Below, piece after piece: positions 21,601 through 33,600 of a stretch of 64,000 nt of DNA. The stretch is from the NCBI RefSeq assembly GCF_031877795.1, contig NC_133933.1:24704029-24768028 (forward strand), read 5' to 3'. Origin of the DNA: Strix aluco. Taxonomy: Eukaryota > Chordata > Aves > Strigiformes > Strigidae. Within the stretch, counting starts at the first letter, position 1, and the number at the start of each line of letters is the position of its first letter. The notes below the pieces were generated by a model. The model ran no database searches and was not told the DNA's origin. It saw nothing but the letters and a program-made list of their open reading frames with translations. Both the position numbers and the translations under genes were made by a program.

Positions 21601-24600
21601 TAATGCCTTTCCTTGCCCCTAGTAAAACACAATTTAAATGGCAAAGTTGAAGGTACAGAGAGAGTGCTTTCACTTTGATTTTTATCAGTTTTAGTTTCAG
21701 GGGTGCCTCAAAATGCTGGCATTGCAAACACTGCAGGAATTAAGAACTTTTGCAATGGCTTTTACTAAAAAAAAAATATTTTTTTTTTTATTTTATTAAA
21801 AAAATCACTACAAAATTCAGAACTTCACTGTTGCTGCTGCTACTACTACTGTTGGACTAGCTGTCTTCATCTAAAGAAAGCAAAACCTAAGTTCTCATCT
21901 TGCAAAAAAAGGAAAAAAACAAAAGAAATTACAGAGATGTAAGATGCATTAGTAGGCAAAATATCCCCAGCTCCACCAAGACTAAACATATGGTGAGCCA
22001 CTACTGACTCATGGAAACAACATCACATGCAAAACCACTCCTATAGCTAAAGGGCTGCACTCCTGGATTCCTGGAGGGCAGAGGGAATTTCCCATGGCTC
22101 CAGTTACCTCTGCAGAGAGTACCTGATCTCCTCTACCTGGGAAGCCCAAGCTCACCACTCTGGATAAAGGACAACACAGGTTTCCATTATTGCTTATGAT
22201 GTTTTCATTAGCTGGACATTCAACTATGGATACTGAGAAATCTGTTTCCAAAGTGGGATGATGTCTCTTATCAATGCGTATAGAAAAACACTGCCCTGCA
22301 CAGGGAACAGGCACTCCAACCCCACTTATTTATGACAAAATCGTCTCCATTTAAAACATTTAAGATATACCTCTTCAAAATTGGCCTCAATTTCATCATC
22401 TATAACCCTAGAAAGATAAAGAAATCAATATTAAAACCAAAACAAGTCACTTTTCTGATGCCCTTCCTTTGAGTTTCAGTTAAAGAGAGATTCTTTACAT
22501 TATGGGAGTAATGAGGAGTGTTCAAAAGTTACTGGAATAATCAGCCACAGACGCTGCCTACCACCAGTGAAAGCAGTATTTTGCCAGCTCTGCAACAAGA
22601 GTTTCAAAACATTACTGCATCCCGCAGAGCCACAGACAGGATTTTGGGTCAGATATAACCCTTTGGGTCACTTAGTGCCACTGCCTACAGACAGACCTTA
22701 GCCCAGGAGAGGCTCTTGGGTGTAAATCAAACTTTATCTAGTCACTTTTTTTCCTTTTCTTTCTTCCTTTAGAACAGAAAAAAGCAAGTCCCTTAAAGTC
22801 ATTTGGACATGCCAGAATGGGAGAAGTGTTTCATAAGCACTGCTAAGGGCCCATCAAAAGCTAAACGTGCCTTCACACAACTGACGTCCAATTTTCTCAC
22901 CGCTACAGAAACATGCAACAAAAGATTACAGAATAGTAGAAAGGTTTTTGCCTGCTTTGAAATAGGGAACTCAATATGAAAGATCCCACATCCCTTCCCA
23001 AGGCCTTAGCCCAGCTGCTCTTTGAGATGTGACATGTCTAAATTTTTTCACAACTTCACAGCTAAGTATGATTTGAGCCAGTTCCATTAAAACCCATTTT
23101 AATTTTAGTGAAGGAATCATTTGGTTGAGCAAGTATTTTGAGTTTTTTTCCAGCCTGATCTCAAAGGTGTGAGATCAATTGTTGTGATCAGCGTGTTCCC
23201 AGAGCTGAAAGCACATGCATTTCTGTCTCCCAAGTGGGGAGCCCCGCCTGCCGCTCTCTGGGGCTTTCTTCTCTCCACAGGCCAACCTGTGCTGTGGCAC
23301 CATCTGCCTACAGCCCAGTAACAAAAAATGTCTGCCCAGGTAGGACTGGTCATAATAACAACAAAACCAATACAATAATACTTGTATATTATTATTATCT
23401 TTCTTCCACCATTCCTTCCTGCTAAGTTTACTCAAACTTTCCTCAGTTGCACACGGGGAAAATGGGGCAAACAAGAACCCCCACGACTGCATCCACGTAG
23501 GGCAGTTGTGCATCCCCCCTCCTGCTCCCTGCGGGAAGCTGATGTAGCCCAGCCCTGGGCTGCCTCATCCTTCAACACCTGTGAGAGGGACCAGAGATTG
23601 CCCATACACCCACGCCGCTCTTACGTGGTTACAAGAAAGATACATACGTGGAGTCTGCGTTTTTTTCAGAGAAGACTCGCAGACAGAAATCCCCATTCTT
23701 GTTGGGTTCAAAGGTTGAGGGCACGACGATATATTCTCCCGCAGGGAGTTTGAACCTGTTCAGCACTTCTCGGAGGTTGATAAAGGTGTTTGATTTTTCT
23801 CTTGCTTTGTTGGTCAGGAAAAAGTTTTTGCTCAGATGAATGTTTGTCTGGCCTGAAAACTTATGAAAAGCAAAGAAAAAGAAAAAAAACCCCACAGTTT
23901 GCATGTATTTGCATTTACAAATTAAAAATATAATAGATATGACAATTAGCTATGTATGGACAAAAAAAGATGTCTGTTCAACAGAACTGAGAGATAAGAG
24001 AAAGGGGGTGGGTGCATCCCACTACAATGCTCCTGAGCTGCAACTGCAAATGTATTTTGCAGATCATCTCAATAAACCATTCAGGTCATGCATATGTTTT
24101 GCAGATGATGAACAGTGTGTGAAGACGCATGGCAAACTCTTCCACCAACTATTTTTCTTTAAAGTGAAATGGCTTACAACCCATGTCCCCCTGGTCCCCA
24201 GAGCTGGTGTCACCAGGGGACTGCAGCTCAGCTCTGCCTCTGAGGTCAGGCTGCCTCGAGGCAGAGAGCCCGCCTATGGAGGGCTACAAGAATAAAATAA
24301 ACATTACGCATTATAAAAGGGTATTTGGAGTGTAACATCTTCAAACAAACCCTTCTGCACAGGGTCTTACAGGTGGGCTAGCTCAGTTCTAGAAGCAAAC
24401 AGCAGGAATGTGCATGGTTCAGAAACCTCCCCCTTCCTGTCCTCCTGGATTTTTAAGAATGCAAAACCTGTCAGACCCGCTGCCATGGTGGGAGATAAAA
24501 TTCCACCTTTTGGGGAAAAGTCTTGGGACTGCAGCTAGAGTCTCGTTTTCATGGAAATCAGGTTTTTGGACCACTAGAGTGAGAGCTGAGTGGCTGACAG

Positions 24601-27600
24601 AGTACTGCTAAGGCATTCCAAAGGTACACAAGAAATTTAATTAACTGGCAGCACCATTTCCTGTCCTGATGAAACCACGTTTTACATGAACAGCAGCTGG
24701 TCTGAGCATAGCCTCAGGAGCTGCAAGGTGCCCTGGCTGCTTCGCATGCACCCTTGCAGGTACAGCAAGCCCTGTAATGAGGTTACCCCGGCATTTTGCT
24801 CAACCTCACTCCTTCCTCTGAGGAGCAACAGCCCGGAGGCATCTGCAGCCCTGCCTCCTACTGCATAGGCATCACTTGGTTGACACCCCTCTCTGATCCC
24901 CAGGGCATGCTATTAGCTACCTGCAGGTAGAAACAGAGAGAAACCAATAATGACGGTACTTAGGGAGATGAAACTGAACACCCACTAGGAATATTAGTTG
25001 TGTGTCAGACAAGAACTCTGTGCAAACCTGAGAAAAGCAGCTGTACTCTGGGGGAGCGGTTATGGGTCTGGGCTGGGAGAAGACCCATGGAAGAGCAGCA
25101 TTGGTGAGTTTCTGCAGTACAGAGAGCTCTTATCCCAACCCAAGATGCTCTGAAAATGCAACACGGGCTCAAGGCCCCTTCCACAATTAATGGCCTCTAA
25201 GTTTAGGCTCTGCACAGTCAGTGTTGTCCTGCAGTGAAGGAGGATCCTCTGAACCATTTCTTCCCACAAGCTGTTCAGCCCCAAGTCTGCACCTTGACCA
25301 CCAATGCATGCTACATACCTCTGGGGGCACCTGCAAGGAGAAAAGGAGAGAGTTACTTGATTGTTGAATGGCCACACCATTGTTGGTTAGTGGGTACATC
25401 CACACTCAGTTCAAGGGGGAAAGGTGAACGCTGAGCCCACACCACCCAACGCTGACCGCTGGCTCAGCTCCCAGCTCCATCCTGGAGGCAGATAAGGCTC
25501 ACCCAGGGCAGCGTGGGCACAGCCTGGCACAGACACAGCCAGGCTGGTCGTGGTTTCCTGCTGACCCTCTACCCTGTGGCCCACTGTGATATTTTTTGTA
25601 GACTCAGTTTCTCTACTATTTCTTCCCACCTTCTCTTTCACCCCCCAACCTCTCCACCATCAGGAGAGGAGGCAGGGACTGAGCAAGACGATAATGCAGT
25701 TTTCTGTTTCCTTACAGGCTCAGGGGGCCTAGCTTTGCTTTAAGCCTTATTTGCCTATGGTGACCAGATTCTTTGACTTGCTTCTCCAAAGCTGGGATAC
25801 CGAGAAAGCAAGCAGTCACACATACTGCCTACAGTTACAGAGCAACCCACAAGCAAGACCATTAGCCCTATTTTCACTGCCAGTTAAGCACTGTTGCTTT
25901 GCAGCTCTGAACAAAATGTCCGGCTTAAGGAGTTACCATAGACATGTCTCTGACCCTTCATTCAGCAGAAGGAGTTTTACAGGTGTTTTGGCTGGGTCTG
26001 CTGCTGGGTTCACACCCCCCAAGCTAGAACAGGTGTCCTAGCTAGGGTCATGTCCCTAACACGGCTGCACTGTTTTTCACCGCAAGTGAAGGTCAGGCTG
26101 GATTTCTGCACTTTTAATTTTTGTTTTTTTAAATACTTCTTCTGCTCCTTCATTTAGAAGTACAGGATATTAAAGGTGAGAAGCAGCCACTGTAGGTCAT
26201 CCTGCTCAACCCCCTACTCAAAGCAAGCCAATACTAAAGTTAGATGAGGTTGCTCAGGACGTTGTCCAGTCTAGGTTTGAATATCTCCAGGCATGCAGAT
26301 TCCATCATCTCTCTGGGTACCTGTCCCTCTGCTTGACCACTGTTTTGATGGAGGATAATTTTTTAAACATCTAAGTGGACTTTTCCTCACTGCGGCTGGT
26401 GTCCAGCTCAACCCAGCTGAGTTTTGGTAGAAAGCCTGGTCTGAGGATTGCACTACCTCATTTATAGGGCAAGTTTTCCTCTTCCTCCCATGCACCTGTA
26501 CTGCCTTACTCACCTCATAAATTGCAAAGCCGATGGTATGCATGTCCTCTCCCATCTTCCTCTGCTTCCGCCGGTGCTTCTGAATCAGGCCAATGAGGAA
26601 AGTACAGCCCCCCTCAGGATCATCAGGATCCTCATCTTCTTCCTCCAGCTTGATTAAATACTGTGGATTTGTCCAGAAAGTGTCTAGGAAGTGGATTTAT
26701 GTAAACTGCTTAGAGGCTTCTTTGAAAGCAACTGTGCCGATATATACACGTCCGCTACGACAGATACGGCTCTGCCTTCCAAAACGAGCTGAGAGAAGGA
26801 AAAACTAAAACACTCCCCTCCCCAGCCTTGACAACCACAACTACACCCTTACCAGGGAGCCACGCTTCCCAAACACTTGCACTTTTTGGACGTCAGTCCT
26901 GGATATCCCAGGTACATCCTCCTCTTCCACAGACCACCCCAAACCAGCTCCCAGAAGAAGTGCCCAGAGAAAGTACAAGTGGATGAGTATAAAGGGTTTC
27001 CTCCATCACAGTGCTGGCCACACACTCTTACTTGGGTAATTCCTGCAGCCCCCTGCAGTGGCTCCTCGCCTCCAGTTCCCATCCAGCTTCAGCAGGCTCC
27101 ACTTCTTGTACCTGTCACTTGCCAGGGTGTCTGGAGTCAGGTTGCAGATCTCCAGGCGGGAGTAGTGTCTCAGGAAGTCGTTGAACGCCATCCTGTGGGA
27201 GGCAATGCCACAGGCAACTTCTCCTTAGGACAGACGGGTTTTCTATACAATAACCTTGTCTATCCTCCCTCTCTCCCACTGTGATTTAGTACTAGGATTT
27301 GGGGTGAAATTGCTCACTCATCTTGGAGAACATACTGGGAGAGATTACTTTGTGTGAAAAATAGCAGAGAAGACATTCCCGTCAGCCTGTGCTACTTACC
27401 AAAATTCCCCATCTTCATGCCTCCTGGTCAGCCGCTCCCGCACCTCAGGGTCAATGCCACTCCAGTTTGGGCAGCTGAAAGACAACCCCACAACAACTAT
27501 AGGGTAGAATAAAGGTTAAATCCTGACGTAGCTGGTCTGGCTCAATGATTATGCTTTCTTACAGCTCCACGTGATTGCAGTACTCCACAATATCTAGCTG

Positions 27601-30600
27601 GTAGCAGCTCCAGGGCTCTCAAACCACAGCAGAATTAAAATACAGGGACCTGTGATATTCAACACTTCACTTCTTAAATATCCAAGGTAAGGATCAGAAA
27701 AAACTTACTTGCAGAAAGTGCTAATGCCTTGACTGAGACAGAGCTTCATTTTAGAAAAAGGAAGACCCAGAACAATTACTGCCCAGCCACAGAAACAAGT
27801 AAACTCCAGCTTTCATTGCTAACAGCAGAAATGAATTTTTAAAGCCCTTTTAGAAAGAAAGTTTTCAGTAGCTCACCACTGAGCCTGGGCGGTTAAAGAA
27901 GCAGAAACTACAGAGGTTTGTAGGAACCACCAACGTCTGCAGTAAAAGCTTACGGGCAATGTGCAAGCCATCAACTCACTTATCATTCCATTTTCCAGTC
28001 CACTCCACTTCCCCCCAAGGATTTCGGATTCTGATCAGCTTCTGCATTGTTCCTCGGAAGTTCACCTGATGGGATCAGAATTGTACGGAGTTACCCAGGG
28101 ACGTGGGTACTCAGCACTGTGCTCCCTTTCACCTTTTCTATGGGAATTAAAGGACACAACAAAGTAAGTATCTCAGTGCTACACAAACACTAAAGTGTAC
28201 GTATATACACAAACACACATCATCTAGTCCAAAAGCCATGAAAGTCAAACCCATTTTGAATGAGCTCCATGCACCCAAGCTTGCCCAGAGAAGGTTTATA
28301 GCATGCACATATCAAAGCTCATAATAACCAAAATGTCTGTTTTGTGCCACTAAAAAAATTACCTCTGACAGGACTTCAAGCACAGGGAAAGTAAAGTTGC
28401 TACAAGACTGCCAAAAAGCAGGTACAAGGGGGATATTTCTCTAAAGTTGTCATCTGTGTATAAACTGCCTTTACACATTCAAATGTTTTTTTTCCCCCCT
28501 CTCTCTATATAAAGATAAGCCTGTTACAAGAGATGGGGTAGTCAGCATGCCCATGACCACTCTGACCACACGAATGCCCCACAGTGCAGCAGTGTCAGCC
28601 TCTCCTTGCACTGTGCCGAGGCCCTGGCTTGTTACCTGCTGATCTCTGCACACACTGGGGCCAGGCCAAGCAAAGCTGCAGAATTTTCAGTAGGAACACC
28701 CAGTGTTTATGGGGAACACACGGCACTAATTTGAGGAAGGAGCTGGCACACCTCTGGAGCCCAAAGCCCAGGAAATTGCACACAGTCCAGAAATGATGCT
28801 CCGATGCCCAAGACGAACTGTCCTTACAAAGCCTGCACATACCTTCAGAGGAAAAGCTTGGCTAAATCATGCCTGTTTGTGAATTAAAGTCAAACTCCCT
28901 CTTCGCTGCTCTTGCTGTGAGAGGACCACCAAACACAAACACATAAACCTGCCCGTTAGCAGCGTCCGTCTCAGCACAGCATGTCAGCGGCTCTCTACAT
29001 CTCACTCTGAAGTTTCAGAAATTATTTCAGAAACAATTATCAGTGAAGTAACCAGAAGTCCATTACACATGTGGCATGATGCCATGATCTGCTTCCTTTG
29101 TTTTCACATGTCTTACCTTTGCCAGTCACCTACTCTTGGACAGGCACCTTGCATTCAAACGCCATGCCCAGCTTGAAAGGAGCTGTTTGGCAGGCATTTA
29201 AGGGACAATAATATTTTTTTTTTTTTTTTTTTGCTTGGCACACGTCTCTCACATCTTGCTGCGCGTTTAAGGTACAGTGCTGCCTGCTACACAGAAATGC
29301 GTTGAAGGGCCTGGTCCACCAGCAGAGGGTAGTGTGTTCTCTGCACAGAGCTTCCCACTGCCCCACTCACTGGGAAATAGCAATGCTTAGGGGAAAAAAA
29401 AAAAAAGGGTTTTTTTTGGTCAAACCTCCAAGACAACAAGTTTGCGTTTATCCAAAACACACCACCTAATTCAGTATTCCTTCAGAAAGAAAAGACTCAA
29501 AACCTGATTCAGCAGAACAGGCGATACTCAAGAATTTGCAACATTGAAGATGAATTTGTGGCTGCCGTGACCTGGGAAGGACCATGTGCAAAACTTGCTG
29601 CATTTCACCCCTCTGGAGCAGTGCACCTACCTCCTCTGCTCCGGTGACTGAGTACGCGTGTCCTTTCACCAGCTTCTGCGAAGTGACTGCCTCTGTCTCT
29701 GCCGCACTGGTGATCTGGAGGAGCAAAGAAAAGTCGGTGAGCGTGGCTTCCTGCACACCAGGGCCCCAACAGAGCAAAGCTTCCACCTCCAACGGAGCTT
29801 TAATCTCACTGGGAGGCTGCTGGGGTGGTTTAGCTGTTGCACAGAAACAATGAGAGGGACCTGTGTGACACAGTGGGGACAGGGGACAGCAGCATGTGTG
29901 GTGGTGCTGGACCCCCTGAGGCCCACGTTTGTGGCACAGGGTGCATGCCAGAAGCCCTGCGCTGCAGCAAAGCTCCCTCCTGCCTTCCAAGCACTTGGTG
30001 AGGTGCATCCTCTCTTGTGCATCTCCAAACACTGTAAAAGGGGATACACACGAGGAACTCCCTGTTCTCAAAGGACCAGGGGGAACACAGCAGGTGACTG
30101 GCCTGAGGCTGCCCAGCCATCACCAGGGATCACACCCAGGTCCAGCAAGCCCCACTGCTTTGCTCTGAGATCAAAACACCTCCTCCAGCTCCAGAGCAGG
30201 GTGGGAAGTTCCCCTGCCTTTCCCCAGCACTGACACCCTAGGACCTGCCATGCAGGGGGCTAAGGGAAAAGGCTGCACTTTGGATACCATTCATACCTGA
30301 AGGCATATCACACTCTCACTTTTTTGCAGCCACTACAATACTTGGGGAGTCTGGCCTATAAATACTGCAGAAAAGTCTTCTTGCTAGAAAGTGACTGCTT
30401 GACATCTTGCTGTAATGGTGCTTAACCCTCTATGAAATGTATGGTTGTCATTGCCTTCCCAAATTCAGAAAGTATGTGATCTTTAAACAAGCATATTTGA
30501 AGCTTAAAAAAAAGAGTGGGATCAAGCCGGCAGGATTCCTGCTGTCAATTCACGCCCTATTACTGCCCCACAGTGCACTCTCAATGTAATGCTTAACCTT

Positions 30601-33600
30601 TGTGTCCCTATTTCTCTCAAGAAGACAAGGAAAGACTTTACAGGATTCTTTCAAAAGCTAAACTCACTCATAATTAGTTTACAATAAAGAAAGTGTCAGC
30701 ATTTACCAATAATGGAATATATTTATTCTCCCCCACCCCCAACAAGAGATTTGTATCATTCTGGAGCAAAAATCCAGATTCTTATGTAACTGCAAATGAG
30801 TAAAACAGGCCTCAAAAGTGCTGCAAAGTCGCACGCTGACATTAACCAAGTACTTTTCCTGCTGTGAAGCTTCCCTCTCCTGTGACTCTGATTTAACTTG
30901 AAAAATGGGAGGAAACATTTGAATTTATATTATGAATGGAGTTTTTGTAAACAGTTTACCTTCCCTTTAGACATAACAAAGATGTAATCTCACTTGGGAT
31001 TAGGGTAATTATCACAGCAACAATACATACGACTCATTTCAGTAAGGCTAAAAATGTTCCTGAATCTTTGCAGGCAGGGCCAAAGTGCCACTTTCCCTTC
31101 TTGTGCAGGTTCAGCTTTTGATGACATGCTTTCCCATAAAGCCTTTTAAAGGCCTGCCAACAGTCCAAGCCTCCCTGCTTCAAGAACAGAGCCCAGATTT
31201 TTTGGGAAGATTTTGGTACAATGTGTGTGACAAACAGGCGACACCAAGGACGGAGGTTGCCACCTCTGATCATCTGACTACAGAAGCCATTAGCAGCAGC
31301 TTTCTGTCCAAACTCACTCAGCCCGTACCAACCTGCTGTCGAGCTACAGGCTTTCTTATGAAAAAAGATGTACATCAGGACCCTTAATGAGTTCCCTGTA
31401 TGATTCATTACCTTGAACCTATGAAAGAGCAAAAGCTCTAGGTCTTGAGGAAGAAACACAAGGGAGACAACGAGCTTTTACACATGAACTAATGAAGTCC
31501 ACATTTCAACCTAACCCCCCAGAAGAGCACTGGTCATGCTCTTGGGTCAAATTCTCCACAAACAAGGTAGAGCAGAGAACCATAGGTAGAGGGGACCAGC
31601 ACCCTTTGTGCACCTCCTGCAGATGAACCATGGGTTCATGCTGCAGCTGCCCACATGCACAGCAAAAGCTGAGCATCCAGCAATAAGCCTGCTAACTCAC
31701 GTCAATGGAGCAGCCAAGGAGAGACCCTTTCTGAAGGGCCTTCTGAATGATTCTGAAGAGGTTGGGTGGTGCCTTCTGCAGCTCATACCATTCCGCAATT
31801 CCACCAGTGAAGTCTTCGAAGCCTTCAGTGGTGGTGCCACCAGAGAGAGACTCGTATGATCCATTCAGCCTGCACGGAAGACGACACACACACAGAGCCA
31901 TCAGACTCCACATTTTCTTCTTCTCACCCACACAACCATCAGGTTCCCTATTCTCCTCTTCTCTTGGAGAGAGGCACTCAGTTGTGCCAACAGTCACGGC
32001 ATTTCTGCTTTCAACAGCACCTATGAACATGCCCCCCATTCAGCTTTGCTTCTTAGACCTCTGTAACTGGCAAGACTGGCATAAAATCTTGTATGATCAT
32101 ATATACAGGTTGCAGGTTCAGTCACGTCAATGACAAAAATCTTGAATGCTATTTGAAGAAAAAATAGTATTAAAAGAAATAAAGATCCAACAATTTGCCT
32201 GTCTAGTTCCACACAGTCTTTTAATCCCTTTAACTATTATGAGTCTGATTTTCAGCTGGTATAAATTAGTTCAATGTCTTAAGCCAACTGAAAATAGTAA
32301 TGTCAGATAGCAGAATTCCTCCCTGACCATCTCCAAACTGGAAATTTGGTTTTGAACATTTTCACCACGAACAGAGACCTGGGCATGTGGACTGGCGTGC
32401 TTTGCACACTGAAGTACTGCAGCTGCAAGCCCTCACAGGTGCCTAGAGCACATGAAAAGGAGCTTCCCAGGCCCTGGTGACAGGAGACAGCACTCTAGGA
32501 ACAACCTTGCCATGAGACACAAGGGCTATTTTTCTTGGCTAGCAACAAAGCCAGTACTTTTGGCTACTTGTCTTAAGAACCTGTCAAAAAAGCTTTATTA
32601 AAGCAGCCATTGTGGGATACCCCAGAAGTTGTAAAGGCTAATAATTAGGCTGACATTTGAAATGCATAGTATCTGTGCCATTGAGGATGCTATGGGGAAG
32701 CAGAGGCATTGGGAGATTTGAGCGGGGTGAAAGCCTGGCCTTGACTCACTTGGCGTAGGCCTTCTCCAGCAACGCGCTCCAGAACTCGCTGCCTTCCGCT
32801 GAGTGCACGAAGAGCAGCTCCCCGTTCTTGGTGGGCAGTCTGTCGTCCACCACAACGTCCACCCACTCCCCGTACTGCCAGAACTGGAAAGAGAGCACAA
32901 ACACCTCATCAGTACCCCATGCTGTGCACTCAGGCCACCAGGACATTTATCTGCTAACACTGATTTTCTAGAGCAAAAGCAATCCCCCTCACAGCCAGCT
33001 TCACCCACCCTCTTCAGGGATTCACGTCCTCAGCTGGATCTGCTGATGGAGGAAGGACCACAAAGACAGCCCCTGCTCCCAGCTCTTTGGTTAGCAGTTT
33101 TCTTCCTTCCACCACCACCACCCTTCTTGGATGTCTCCATTTTTTTGCCTGGCTCTTTGAAGTCCCTCAGAGTGTTCCAGGAAACACCAGACACAGAGAC
33201 ATAGACAGCCACACTGGCTCCTGGACAACTGCACTGGAGGGGAAGGCTGTTTTCCACCTACCTGGAAATGGAAAATTCCTGCATATTTATCCTGGAAGCT
33301 CTGGTCTTTGGGAACAACACGGGCCAGAATTTCTTCATTCAGGGTGAGAGAGGCAATAGCAGCCAAGAGCCAACAGTCCCCTGTGAAAAAAAAAAAAAAA
33401 AAAAGAGGAAAAAAAAGACACCATTTATTATTCAAACTTGACTCCTTAGTTTTTATACTGCATAGGGATTATGCATTATAACCAATAATCACTTCAGCTG
33501 TGAAGAGACAATCCCTCCCATCACTTTACCTCTAAAACAGATCAAATGTATGCACACAAATATCCACCATTTCCAGGCAAGTGTTGCGTTTCCTCAAGAC

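Larger units (their letters stand above)
15643..26513 (-). other. CAPN2: CAPN2 introns 10-20 taken together
   Basis: Introns of about 0.5-1.8 kb between the EF-hand and C2-like exons. Apart from the CR1 fragment in intron 10 and the A/T tract near 21.77 kb they show no repeat, RNA gene or extra exon that I can support. Confidence 0.6.
27193..32749 (-). other. CAPN2: CAPN2 introns 4-8 taken together
   Basis: Between exons 9 and 4, the introns of about 0.2-2.0 kb contain poly-T, one weak MIR-like stretch, and several open frames of 100-200 codons on either strand around 29.5-30.2 kb. The latter overlap each other in many frames and match nothing I know; they reflect locally GC-rich, stop-poor sequence. 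Confidence 0.6.

Noticed and set aside
29466-30233. Open frames of up to 201 codons on both strands near 29.5-30.2 kb
   Set aside because: Four or more overlap in different frames, none is recognisable, and the stretch lies in CAPN2 introns around exon 6.
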